From assembly GCA_045596485.1 (NCBI GenBank), contig JAZOCL010000056.1:1-18483 (forward strand): a stretch of DNA of 18,483 nucleotides. The letters are read 5' to 3'. Positions within the stretch are counted from its first letter, which is position 1, and the number at the start of each line of letters is the position of its first letter. This DNA comes from SIG440 sp045596485. GTDB taxonomy: Bacteria > Bacillota > Clostridia > Monoglobales > Monoglobaceae. The notes under the pieces are model-generated. The model was given only the letters and a program-made list of their open reading frames with translations, had not been told where the DNA came from and did no database searches. This document shows, one piece after another, positions 5,237 to 12,636 of this stretch. Position numbers and translations under genes: made by a program.

Positions 5237-6166
5237 TTATCTGGGCAAATTCATTTCAGGTCTGTAGAAGAAGTCAAACAGAACAGCAAGCTCGTGAACA
5301 TCCATATTCTCATAAATAGGATCCTTGAACTCACGAGCTCTTTCGCCGTTGAATTTTCTGTATACCTCATAAGTTTCCTGAGCGGCAGTTACATAATCAA
5401 AGCTGTTATCCTCAAGATATTTTTTCATACTGTCCACAACCATATTGCCTACCTGAATGGTTTCTTCAAATGTGTAGGTAGGAATAACGACCTCCTCCAT
5501 ACACTTCACAATTTTCTCAAGCTTTTTTTCGAGTTCTTCCTGAGCCATTTTTTCAAGGTCAAGGGGCTGGAACACCTCTTCGAAATCAATATCAAGAATA
5601 CATTTCTCAAGAGCTTCGCAAACCTCACCTCTTGTTATGGGCTCAGTCCCGCGGAACCTCCCGCCATCCTCAAGAGTGAAAAGATACAGTGCAACCATCT
5701 TTTCGACGCTGCTTTTTGCCCAATCCGAAACCTTGTCGGTTATCTGAGGTCGGAATGGAACATCTTCAATCTTTAGAATGGCATCAAGCATAACACATAC
5801 CTGCTCACGTGTTACGGGAGCATTGGGCGCAAATCTGCCGTCGCCCATACCTTTTATGTATCCAGCCTGCACCGCCGTAAGGACAGCGTGACGGAACCAA
5901 TCGGTTTCTTTCACGTCGTTAAAAATATTGTCCGCCTCAATATAGTATCTGTACATTTCGTTTATGATAGTTACAAATTCAGCCCGTGTAAGTGTTGCAT
6001 TAGGTCTAAAGGTTCCGTCATCAAAGCCGTTTATGTAACCGTGCTCTTTCATTGCAGCAATAGCCTTGCCCTCTGCACTACTTAAATCAACATCAGAAAA
6101 TGCTGCTGCAAACGTCAAAGTCGAAAGCAATATGAAAAAACATAATATAACCGAAACAAGCTTCAT
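5237..6166 (-). CDS. secreted protein with three S-layer homology (SLH) domains
   Basis: 309 residues. An N-terminal signal peptide (1 to about 22: M-K-L-V-S-V, a hydrophobic core, A-A-A) is followed by three SLH repeats at about 23-73, 82-132 and 143-192. They carry the expected G-Y-I-x-G-x-x-D-G-x-F-x-P-N-x-x-x-T-R-x-E pattern; the third is the most degenerate (L-F-T-L-E-D-G-G-R-F-R-G-T-E-P-I-T-R-G-E). SLH domains in Gram-positive bacteria bind pyruvylated secondary cell-wall polymers. The remaining 115 residues are acidic, predicted helical and not recognised. ATG 6166 follows AGAGGTG. It is the last gene of the CpsC/CpsD/CpsB/VanZ operon, 18 nt after the coiled-coil gene. It probably anchors a wall-associated function linked to that module; this is inference. 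Confidence 0.9.
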   Translation of the reverse strand: MKLVSVILCFFILLSTLTFAAAFSDVDLSSAEGKAIAAMKEHGYINGFDDGTFRPNATLTRAEFVTIINEMYRYYIEADNIFNDVKETDWFRHAVLTAVQAGYIKGMGDGRFAPNAPVTREQVCVMLDAILKIEDVPFRPQITDKVSDWAKSSVEKMVALYLFTLEDGGRFRGTEPITRGEVCEALEKCILDIDFEEVFQPLDLEKMAQEELEKKLEKIVKCMEEVVIPTYTFEETIQVGNMVVDSMKKYLEDNSFDYVTAAQETYEVYRKFNGERAREFKDPIYENMDVHELAVLFDFFYRPEMNLPR

Positions 6167-6184
6167 ACAACTGCACCTCTTTCA

Positions 6185-6865
6185 CTATTCTTCCATCAGT
6201 TTAATATAATAAGCCTTTTTTAGATTCTTTTCATTTTCATATGACGTCCGTATGGTCTGAATAATCGACGTATCTGCATTGAGACTTTCAAGGTCTGCTT
6301 TAAGCTCGGAAAGCAGCGCATCAACCTGAGAATCACATTGCTCCAAAAGCCCCAAGGCCGTTCCCATATGCTTACTCACAATCTCCTGCTTTCCTATAAG
6401 ATTCTTTTTTTCTTTCGGAAGAGCCGCATAATCTTTTTTCACAACAGCCTCCATTTGACCAAGCTGTCCAAGATAATAAGCCTTGAGACTGTAAAGCTCA
6501 ATTGTTTTTTCGCCAATAAGGCGGTCGATTTCGGCATTAGAGGTCTTTTGCACAGCCACATTTTTCTTTGAAGCCTGATATTTTTTGTTCAGAGCTTCAA
6601 CCGCTTCATCAACCGACATTTCACCCTTTATGATTTTCTTCTCTTCCTCGGCGGTAAAATCGCTGATTACCGAGGGATATTGTTGCTTAAGGTCGTCCTC
6701 CAGCTGTTTTTTTGTGTCATCCATCTCACGGGCAATCTGTTCGCTTGTGCTTGTCATTGTCTTGATTACAGCGTTTATGTTATCCAATTGCCATACACAA
6801 ACAGCAATGAGTGCCAACAATATTGCGGACAAAACACTCAAAACTATCTTTTTATAGGTTTTCAT
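6185..6865 (-). CDS. membrane-anchored coiled-coil protein of unknown function
   Basis: 226 residues with the start placed at ATG 6865, which has AGAGGA at proper spacing. An in-frame ATG 8 codons earlier (6889) lacks one. The protein has a basic start (M-K-T-Y-K-K), one hydrophobic helix at about 7-24 acting as signal anchor, then an extracellular region rich in K, E, Q and L with long heptad-like helices (about 35-65, 75-105 and 115-220). A DUF-like segment F-T-A-E-E-E-K-K-I-I-K-G-E-M-S-V-D-E-A is present. Five prolines or fewer break the helices. I do not recognise a family. It overlaps the VanZ-like gene by 14 nt and precedes the SLH gene by 18 nt, so the three are surely cotranscribed and may form a surface complex. 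Confidence 0.8.
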   Translation of the reverse strand: MKTYKKIVLSVLSAILLALIAVCVWQLDNINAVIKTMTSTSEQIAREMDDTKKQLEDDLKQQYPSVISDFTAEEEKKIIKGEMSVDEAVEALNKKYQASKKNVAVQKTSNAEIDRLIGEKTIELYSLKAYYLGQLGQMEAVVKKDYAALPKEKKNLIGKQEIVSKHMGTALGLLEQCDSQVDALLSELKADLESLNADTSIIQTIRTSYENEKNLKKAYYIKLMEE

Positions 6866-7379
6866 ATTTATATTCCTCTTTTCGAACATCAGGGATAATT
6901 TTCACCACTTTGCCAAGCATCAGAAAAAATACTGCACCCAAACACGTCCCGTCAAAATCTATCAGAACATCCAGAACTTCTGCACTTCGTCCGACAAAAA
7001 ACAGCTGAAGAATTTCATCCATTGCAGCTCCGCACAGTCCCAAAAACAAAGCCAAAGCAATTGAGCAGCACGTATTTTTCTTCGACAGACTGAACCAAAG
7101 CATTGAATTTAAGAATGCAAAGATGAAGTAGTTTGAAATATGAGCTAATTTGCGCACAATTTTGTGATGCAGCGAGGCTGTAACTCTATCCTTTGGAACA
7201 TCATTCGTATTAAAAACCTTTCGAGAGACGGAATCAATCATTTCAACCACTGCTCGGCTTTCTGCTGCTGATTCAACAGCAGGCACTGCCGAAAGTGACG
7301 TTATAAAAAAATAGTAAGAGATTGCAAAAATCCACAAAATCACACTGTATAAATTTAACATTCCTTTGTCTGTCAACAT
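6852..7379 (-). CDS. VanZ-family membrane protein
   Basis: 175 residues with about four membrane helices. The VanZ signature is clear: R-K-x-A-H (76-80) before helix 2, then D-E-x-x-Q-x-F-x-x-G-R (121-131), and D-V-L-I-D-x-x-G-x-x-L-G (137-148). The founding member VanZ gives low-level teicoplanin resistance, but the wider family sits in envelope operons and its biochemistry is not settled, so no resistance role should be read into this gene. A loop of about 40 residues between helices 1 and 2 carries many Ala, Glu and Ser residues and probably faces outside. ATG 7379 follows AGGTGGG. It lies 18 nt after the CpsB-type phosphatase and overlaps the following coiled-coil gene by 14 nt. Confidence 0.88.
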   Translation of the reverse strand: MLTDKGMLNLYSVILWIFAISYYFFITSLSAVPAVESAAESRAVVEMIDSVSRKVFNTNDVPKDRVTASLHHKIVRKLAHISNYFIFAFLNSMLWFSLSKKNTCCSIALALFLGLCGAAMDEILQLFFVGRSAEVLDVLIDFDGTCLGAVFFLMLGKVVKIIPDVRKEEYKYENL

Positions 7380-7397
7380 ATAAACCCCACCTGATCA

Positions 7398-8114
7398 TCA
7401 AAAGGTTTCTAAATTTTTCTTCAACTTTTCTTCCCAATAGGCAAACGAATCAAGTCCCGACTCACCCATTTTCTTGTAAATTACGTCAAATCCCGCCCTG
7501 AGCTCAGGAGCTCTCGTGTCGGTATTATGGCAGTCTGAACCCATAAAGCTGATGTAGCCTTTTTTTACAAGCTTCAAGGCAGCCCGCTTTGTGGAACGGC
7601 TCGCCAAAAAACTGCTGTTTATCTGAATCAAAGCGTTTGTCTCTTTCAGCCTGCGAAGAACCTCTGCTCCGTCTTCCTCCTGAAATTCCAGATACCTCTC
7701 AACGTGCGCAATTATAGGCTTGATTCCTCTTGCAGTATAAATCTTTTCAAGAGCTTTATAGGTATAACCCGTCCAAGTCGCAAAAGGCATTTCAAACAGC
7801 ATATAACGAGTTCCGCCAAAACACAGTTTTTCTATATTATCCATAGTGTAAAGCTCAGGAATAAACTGAACCTCTGCTCCAAGCGCCAACTTTGGTCTGC
7901 TGTTTGCTTCTATTGCATCTGTCAGTTTTTTCACAGAAGCATTCCTCAGCTCAAGAAAGCGGTCAACATCTGTGCCGTCAATATAAAAATGAGGAGTTGC
8001 AACAACCGTATCAACTCCCTGTTCCGACAGCATATCAAGCATTTTTCTACTTTCTTCAACACTTCTGCTTCCATCATCCAATTTGGGAAGTATATGTGTG
8101 TGTATATCTATCAT
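7398..8114 (-). CDS. cpsB: PHP-family protein-tyrosine phosphatase (CpsB/YwqE type)
   Basis: 238 residues forming a PHP metal-dependent phosphatase. Visible metal ligands are H5 and H7 in D-I-H-T-H (3-7), H42 in A-T-P-H-F, E81 in G-A-E-V-Q-F, H137 in A-H-V-E-R-Y, and D194/H196 in G-S-D-C-H-N. The segment L-P-K-L-D-D-G-S is typical of the CpsB/YwqE branch. Characterised members remove phosphate from the tyrosine cluster of the CpsD kinase, which fits the gene two places away in transcription order. ATG 8114 follows CGGAG at 7 nt. A strong 13-bp hairpin sits between the kinase and this gene and may lower or stabilise the downstream message. Length and motifs are normal, so activity is expected. 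Confidence 0.93.
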   Translation of the reverse strand: MIDIHTHILPKLDDGSRSVEESRKMLDMLSEQGVDTVVATPHFYIDGTDVDRFLELRNASVKKLTDAIEANSRPKLALGAEVQFIPELYTMDNIEKLCFGGTRYMLFEMPFATWTGYTYKALEKIYTARGIKPIIAHVERYLEFQEEDGAEVLRRLKETNALIQINSSFLASRSTKRAALKLVKKGYISFMGSDCHNTDTRAPELRAGFDVIYKKMGESGLDSFAYWEEKLKKNLETF

Positions 8115-8144
8115 AATTTACTCCGTTTTTCGATTAAATGACCA

Positions 8145-8175
8145 ACAGGCTGTTGGCTGAACGCCAACAGCCTGT
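8145..8175 (-). other. strong intercistronic hairpin between kinase and phosphatase genes
   Basis: A perfect 13-bp stem pairs 8145-8157 with 8163-8175 around a 5-nt loop, in the 72-nt gap between the kinase stop and the phosphatase start. It has no downstream T-run, so it is not a typical terminator. It may set RNA stability or kinase-to-phosphatase ratio. Confidence 0.75.
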
Positions 8176-8186
8176 AATCGTAATCG

Positions 8187-9116
8187 TTATTCGTAGCTGC
8201 GACTGCTGTAACTTCTGTATCCGCCGTAACCACCGTAGCTGTAGTTGTCATAACCGTTTGAGCGGCGACGACTTGTCTTCTTTTTGCCGTTTGCCGCATA
8301 GTGACGATAATATTTTTTCTTATTATTATTTTTGTACTCACCGTTATTTCCAAAAACAACGCCATTGAGCACAAAGCCCAACACCTTTGCTCCAGCAAAT
8401 TTCAACTGATTCAGAGAATAGCGAATTGCTTCCTTGTCGGTTGAATTCTGAAGAGCTATCATAACAATACCGTGAACATACTTCGAAACAACAACTGTGT
8501 CAATAACAAGGTTCACAGGAGGTGTATCAAAGAATATATAATCAAACTCCTTTTCAAGCTTTGCAATAAGCATAGCCATATTATCGGAGCTCAAAAGTTC
8601 AACGGGATTGGGAGGAATGTTTCCGGCAGTGACATAGCTGAGATTGTTATATGCAGATTTGTGTACAATTTCCTCGCTGGAATTAAGACCTACCAAATAG
8701 TTACTGAGCCCTGGCGCATTGGGAACGTCCAGAAGTCTTGCAAGATTAGGACGGCGAAGGTCGCAGTCTATTATAAGAACCTTGGCGTCCATTTCAGCAA
8801 AGGTGATTGCCAGATTGAGGCAGTTTGTACTCTTACCTTCTGAAGCAAGGGCACTTGTAATAATAATCTTTTTGCACTTATCTGAGGGCAAGGAAAAAAT
8901 AAGGTTGGTTCTTAAAACCTTGTAGGCTTCTCTTACGTGAAAGGTTGACTTGTTGTTCAGAACCTTTTCGCGAATATCCTCATAATCCTGTGCCATAAGC
9001 TTTTGCTGCTTTCTCCGGATTATGTTGCTTGGTATCTGGCGCAGCTTCTGGAACCAACTCATTTGAATCGGAGCCTGATCACTTATTGCCGGTTGATTTG
9101 TTTGCTTTTCCGCCAT
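8187..9116 (-). CDS. cpsD: bacterial tyrosine kinase (BY-kinase, CpsD/YwqD type)
   Basis: 309 residues. Kinase motifs in order: Walker A in S-A-L-A-S-E-G-K-S-T (88-97), Walker A' V-L-I-I-D-C-D-L-R-R-P (113-123) and Walker B Y-I-F-F-D-T-P-P (193-200). The E-A-Y-K-x-L-R-T-N-L segment (63-72) that these kinases use for oligomer contacts is present. The C-terminal tail (about 257-309) has 11 tyrosines, the expected autophosphorylation cluster, but is unusually long and Gly/Tyr/Arg rich (G-G-Y-G-G-Y-R-S-Y). In Gram-positive systems the kinase is switched on by the cytosolic end of the CpsC-type protein encoded just upstream, with which it overlaps 38 nt. ATG 9116 has GGGAGG at 9 nt. Confidence 0.95.
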   Translation of the reverse strand: MAEKQTNQPAISDQAPIQMSWFQKLRQIPSNIIRRKQQKLMAQDYEDIREKVLNNKSTFHVREAYKVLRTNLIFSLPSDKCKKIIITSALASEGKSTNCLNLAITFAEMDAKVLIIDCDLRRPNLARLLDVPNAPGLSNYLVGLNSSEEIVHKSAYNNLSYVTAGNIPPNPVELLSSDNMAMLIAKLEKEFDYIFFDTPPVNLVIDTVVVSKYVHGIVMIALQNSTDKEAIRYSLNQLKFAGAKVLGFVLNGVVFGNNGEYKNNNKKKYYRHYAANGKKKTSRRRSNGYDNYSYGGYGGYRSYSSRSYE

Positions 9117-9885
9117 TTCCCTTTGCCTCCCTTCTGTATTCGTATGCTCTGGAGTTCCGTCTGTATGAATAATATCCTGTTCTGTTTGCCTGACTTGAAT
9201 TGTTTATATCAGGAACAACACCTAAAATCGGTAGTTTGAACCATTGCTCAAGCTCATCTTCGTTCTTTATTCTCATATCAAATATTTCTCTCAAAACAAC
9301 AAAGGCACAGCTGATAAGCAAACCGAGAGCCAGACCGAGAAGCATATTGTTCTGAATGTTTGGAGCAACTCTGACACCTTCAACCGCATAGTCAACAACC
9401 TTTACTGAGCTAGCTTCAACAAAGTCTTTGATAACCTCAGGTGCAACCTCGGCAATAATGTTTGCAATCATAAAGGTATTCTTTCGGTTCGTATCACGGA
9501 CTTTGATTTGAAAAATTTCGGTGTTATCAACAGAGCTGGCATTAATCTTTGATCTGAGAAGTGCGGCATAATAGCCCGGTACTCCCTCTTCGGCAAGCCG
9601 CTCTGCAACCTGATTCAAAACAGTATCACTCTTGACTATTACCACATATGTATCAACCAGCATCTGTGACGCAGCAATATCACTGCTCAGAATCTGCTGT
9701 CTGTCATCAGTGTTTCTGTTGTTTACATAAATTGAAACTGCAGATTCATATTCCGGAACAATCATAGTTTCACTGTACACAAAAGCGAGAATTCCCGCAA
9801 TAAGTGTAACCGCAATGATTGCACCAATATGCTTGAAAATTATTTCAGCTAATCGTTTTAAGTTTAATTCTTCAAACTGTTCCAT
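9079..9885 (-). CDS. cpsC: polysaccharide chain-length/kinase-activator protein (Wzz/CpsC type)
   Basis: 268 residues with two membrane helices (about 19-38 and 181-198) flanking an extracytoplasmic domain, preceded by the Wzz-type start E-L-N-L-K-R-L-A-E-I-I-F-K-H. A proline-containing segment V-A-P-N (173-176) lies before helix 2, as in polysaccharide co-polymerases. The cytosolic tail has the conserved L-P-I-L-G-V-V-P motif (218-225) and then an extra, not widely shared stretch rich in Tyr, Arg, Lys and Asn (Y-Y-S-Y-R-R-N-S-R-A-Y-E-Y-R-R). This could itself be a kinase substrate. First gene of the operon; ATG 9885 follows AAGGAG at 7 nt, about 60 nt after the predicted transcription start. 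Confidence 0.92.
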   Translation of the reverse strand: MEQFEELNLKRLAEIIFKHIGAIIAVTLIAGILAFVYSETMIVPEYESAVSIYVNNRNTDDRQQILSSDIAASQMLVDTYVVIVKSDTVLNQVAERLAEEGVPGYYAALLRSKINASSVDNTEIFQIKVRDTNRKNTFMIANIIAEVAPEVIKDFVEASSVKVVDYAVEGVRVAPNIQNNMLLGLALGLLISCAFVVLREIFDMRIKNEDELEQWFKLPILGVVPDINNSSQANRTGYYSYRRNSRAYEYRREAKGNGGKANKSTGNK

Positions 9886-9953
9886 AACGTCTCCTTAATC
9901 GTAATGTGATATTTTTATCCAAAAAGGATATTATGTAATCAAAGCTATAAAAC

Positions 9954-9982
9954 ATTATATCAAACCGTAACATTTTTGTCAA
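9954..9982 (-). promoter_or_regulatory. perfect-consensus sigma-A promoter of the cpsC-cpsD-cpsB-vanZ-SLH operon
   Basis: TTGACA (9982-9977), 17-bp spacer, TATAAT (9959-9954). Predicted start is near 9947, with a leader of about 60 nt that contains a small hairpin T-A-T-C-C/G-G-A-T-A at 9916-9930. No operator is evident, so expression is likely strong and largely constitutive. Confidence 0.92.
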
Positions 9983-10021
9983 CAGAATACAGCTTCCGAT
10001 TTTTGTGAAATAATGTAATAA

Positions 10022-10558
10022 TCAGTTTCTCTCGTTGCTGATTTCTTCACGGTTTTTTCCCGTAATTTTTAGCAGATAACCAAGAGCGGCAAGAACCAAG
10101 ACTCCGACCAGAACTCCCAGAAGTGTGCTTTTTGCACTTTCGTCAATATCGGGAAATACAATAAGAATGAAAATCACGGTATAAAAGAAAACCGTAGCTG
10201 CCTTTCCGTACCAGTTGGAATGAACAACAATTTTCTTCACATAAAGAACGCTTCCCGCAATAATCATTGTCAATTCTTTGAGCAGGACAAAATATATAAC
10301 CCACATAGGAACAATCTTAATAATCGCAAGGCAAACCACCGCCGTAATTTGCATCAGCTTGTCAACCAAGGGGTCATAAACACTCCCGACATCGGTTATC
10401 ATATCAAATTTTCTGGCTATCCAGCCATCCACGATGTCGGTAACACCCGACAGCAAAAACAGCGACACCGAGAGCCACAAGCTTTTTTCGCACAAAATTG
10501 AATAAGCGAAAAAAGGAATTATAATCAGCCGTACCGTCGTCAAAATATTTGGTATCAT
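10022..10558 (-). CDS. pgsA: CDP-alcohol phosphatidyltransferase (phosphatidylglycerophosphate synthase-like)
   Basis: 178 residues when started at ATG 10558, which has GGAGGG 6 nt upstream. A longer frame up to 10621 would begin inside the promoter -10, so it is rejected. The complete family signature is visible: D44-G45-x2-A48-R49-x8-G58-x3-D62-x3-D66, which binds the metal ions and CDP-diacylglycerol. The start M-I-P-N-I-L-T-T-V-R is the usual PgsA opening, and about five further membrane helices follow. PgsA makes phosphatidylglycerophosphate, the precursor of phosphatidylglycerol and cardiolipin. It is monocistronic, between its own promoter and the cpsC promoter. Related head-group enzymes share the signature, so the exact acceptor is less certain than the family. 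Confidence 0.88.
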   Translation of the reverse strand: MIPNILTTVRLIIIPFFAYSILCEKSLWLSVSLFLLSGVTDIVDGWIARKFDMITDVGSVYDPLVDKLMQITAVVCLAIIKIVPMWVIYFVLLKELTMIIAGSVLYVKKIVVHSNWYGKAATVFFYTVIFILIVFPDIDESAKSTLLGVLVGVLVLAALGYLLKITGKNREEISNERN

Positions 10559-10619
10559 CCAATCCCTCCGTACCCGGTTTAAAATCAGAATATAGCCGGA
10601 CAAAAGCCCAGACACGTTC

Positions 10620-10648
10620 ATTATACAATAATTTTTTCAATAAATCAA
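10620..10648 (-). promoter_or_regulatory. sigma-A promoter of the pgsA-like gene
   Basis: TTGATT (10648-10643), 17-bp spacer, TATAAT (10625-10620). The start near 10613 leaves a leader of about 55 nt before ATG 10558. Confidence 0.85.
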
Positions 10649-10668
10649 GTAAAATATATATTTTTTAA

Positions 10669-10694
10669 CAAAAAACAGCAGGTTTCCCTGCTGT
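10669..10694 (-). terminator. rho-independent terminator of the YitT-family pseudogene
   Basis: An 8-bp stem, 10687-10694 with 10675-10682, has a GAAA tetraloop on the minus strand and is followed by six T residues (10675-10670). It lies 11 nt after the ancestral TAA, which supports that codon as the original end of the gene. Confidence 0.88.
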
Positions 10695-10704
10695 ATGTTT
10701 GTAT

Positions 10705-11549
10705 TTAGCGATAAAGATAAAATCCGTTTCCAACAATCTTTTGCGATTCTGAAAATACCGTAAACGCCTAGGGGTCAAATTCTTCGATTTTGCGTTTGAA
10801 ATCAACCGTCTCATGCTCCTTCAGTGCACAAAAAAGCATTTTCTTTCCCGTGTCGGTATAGGCTCCCACAACATCAACAACGGTAACTCCACGATGAGAG
10901 GATTCGACCAGCATTTTTGCAAGCTCGTCACCCTTCTCACAGATAACAAAGGCAATGGTAGACACATTCAGCTTTGCCATCAGCCAGTCAATGGCATATG
11001 TAGAAACAAACAAAGCAATTATGCCGAAAAGGGTCAAATCCACCTGCCTGAACACAAGCAGCGATATAACAATAACCACACCGTCAATAACAAGCAAAAG
11101 CTTGCCAATGGGCATCTGCGGGAAAACGTGCTGAACAAGTCTTCTCAGAATATCAGTTTCGCCGGTTGATGCACCTGCAACAAAGGCAATTCCTATTCCC
11201 ACACCGTAGAGAATTCCCCCAAAAACCGTTGCAAGCAAAACATTTTCGGTTAAAGACGGCAAATACGACAACACCTGAACAAAAACCGAAAGCAAGCCTG
11301 CCCCGAAAAAAAGTTTTTAAGGTAAAGGACATCCCCAGAACCTTGAGTCCCAGTGCAAGCAGAATTACATTCAAAACACCGAAGGCTATGCCCGGCGGCA
11401 AGGAAAATGTGTGATACAAAATTGTTGACACACCTGACATTCCACCGCTGACAATCTTGTTTGGGGTCAAAAACAAGCTTATTGCCGCAGCAGTAATCAA
11501 GGTTCCAAGAATAGTAAGAAAAATCGCTTTGATTTTTTTAAAGTCTCAT
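10705..11549 (-). pseudogene. YitT-family membrane protein (YitT_membrane + DUF2179), broken at three points
   Basis: The pieces together give a normal YitT protein of about 275 residues: L-F-L-T-P-N-K-I-V-S-G-G-M-S-G-V-S-T helices, then G-I-G-I-A-F-V-A-G-A-S-T-G-E-T-D-I-L, then a DUF2179 tail. Three lesions are seen. First, no ATG, GTG or TTG is in frame near the natural start; ATG 11549 hits TAA after three codons unless one base of the CTTT before the A7 run is removed. Second, an extra base in the A7 run at 11306-11312 shifts the frame; removing one restores T-F-F-G-A-G-L-L-S-V-F-V. Third, an in-frame TAG at 10770-10768 interrupts D-P-[stop]-A-F-T-V-F-S, after which the conserved end G-N-G-F-Y-L-Y-R follows to TAA at 10707-10705. 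The family's function is unsettled. Confidence 0.85.
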
Positions 11550-11583
11550 CCTTCCGTTGAAAAAACATTCTCATCTCATATGT

Positions 11584-11611
11584 ACTGTACTACAAAAAGA
11601 TATTTTTTCAA
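11584..11611 (-). promoter_or_regulatory. probable promoter of the YitT-family pseudogene
   Basis: TTGAAA (11611-11606), 16-bp spacer, TACAGT (11589-11584) on the minus strand, about 30 nt upstream of the presumed gene start. The rest of 11612-11700 is AT-rich with no other recognised signal. Confidence 0.5.
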
Positions 11612-11694
11612 GACTTTTTTCGAGAATACACACCTTCATATTGCAGCTTGTGAGCTTCCTGGCAATCAAATTTTGCAGAAAAATTACAAAAAAT

Positions 11695-11729
11695 TTTAAA
11701 GGAAAAGCCCTTGCTGCTGCAAGGGCTTT
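11695..11729 (-). terminator. rho-independent terminator of the TRAP/PrsW operon
   Basis: A perfect 11-bp stem, 11719-11729 with 11704-11714, has a 4-nt loop, followed on the minus strand by TTTTCCTTT. It starts 12 nt after the PrsW stop. Confidence 0.88.
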
Positions 11730-11741
11730 ATATTAACTGTA

Positions 11742-12605
11742 TTAAAGAAATATTTCTCTTATCTGTTCTTCTAGGCAAGGATATTTTTTCAGCATTAAAA
11801 TAGCGACATAGTTCTGATTGTATGCATCGGCTTTTGAAACAACCTTGATTTTCTTAAAGCAATGAACATAAAGAAAAACAATCAGCACAATAAATGCAAA
11901 TATTGCCCAGCTTGTGCTCACAGAGCAGCAGAAGTTGTACGCCCCGTGAATTGCAACCGGAATAGCCAGGCTTAACCTATTGCTTTTTCGGGAGTCAAAC
12001 TCTGCCATTCCAACAGGAATCAGTCCCAAGGACTTTAAATGCTGTTCTGCTTCTCTCGCTTTATCGGTAATGTGCCGATTGCTGTAATGGTAACCCATCA
12101 TTACGGCAAAGAACATATGCCCCGGAACAGAAAGCACAGCACGCATTATTGCATTTATCCATCCGTACTGATGCACATATAAAACATTTTCAAGGGCTGC
12201 AAAGCCCAAGGATACAAAAATAGCGTAAATCAAACCGTCAAAGAGACAATCGAATTCATTGTTGTTCTTTGTGATTATATTAAGGCTGAGCCATTTCAAG
12301 CCTTCTTCAACAAGGGCAACACCGACCACATATTTCACCAAAGTATGCATATAGTAAACCGCATTTGAAGGGAATACTGTATTTCCATACACGTCTGTTT
12401 CAACCCCAAAGAAGCCGTCTATCATACCAATGAGAATATCTTCAAGAATTGCTGCAGGAAAACAGCACAAAGCACCGAACAAAAACAGCTTCAAAAGCAA
12501 GCCCAAAGGCTCCTTTTCAACACGGTCCTTTGAAAAAGTATAAACACAAAGAACCACTGCAGGCAATAAAGCTGCAATAATCAGCAAAACTGTACCAATC
12601 TCCAT
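11742..12605 (-). CDS. PrsW-like glutamic-type intramembrane protease
   Basis: 287 residues from ATG 12605, which has CGAGG at 9 nt. ATG 12614 three codons earlier touches that site and is unlikely. There are about seven membrane helices. PrsW-family motifs are all visible: E-E-G-L-K (100-104) with the paired glutamates, A-L-E-N (137-140), P-G-H-M-F-F (161-166), and H-G-A-Y-N-F near residue 225. B. subtilis PrsW cleaves anti-sigma factor RsiW under envelope stress. Here no sigma or anti-sigma gene is nearby; instead it follows the TRAP permease by about 31 nt in the same operon. Its substrate is therefore unknown. A 40-residue cytosolic insert (R-E-A-E-Q-H-L-K-S-L-G) separates the H motif helices. 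The last 30 residues form a soluble tail. Confidence 0.88.
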   Translation of the reverse strand: MEIGTVLLIIAALLPAVVLCVYTFSKDRVEKEPLGLLLKLFLFGALCCFPAAILEDILIGMIDGFFGVETDVYGNTVFPSNAVYYMHTLVKYVVGVALVEEGLKWLSLNIITKNNNEFDCLFDGLIYAIFVSLGFAALENVLYVHQYGWINAIMRAVLSVPGHMFFAVMMGYHYSNRHITDKAREAEQHLKSLGLIPVGMAEFDSRKSNRLSLAIPVAIHGAYNFCCSVSTSWAIFAFIVLIVFLYVHCFKKIKVVSKADAYNQNYVAILMLKKYPCLEEQIREIFL

Positions 12606-12636
12606 AAATTCCATCCTCGTTTTTTTGAATAATATA

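Noticed and set aside
6852..7379. Glycopeptide resistance gene from the VanZ match
   Set aside because: No vanA/B ligase, vanH or vanX is present. VanZ-like proteins are widespread in envelope operons and the family match does not imply resistance.
10559..10621. 21-residue N-terminal extension of the PgsA-like protein
   Set aside because: Its start codon lies in the promoter -10, and the internal ATG at 10558 has a proper ribosome site and the usual family N-terminus.
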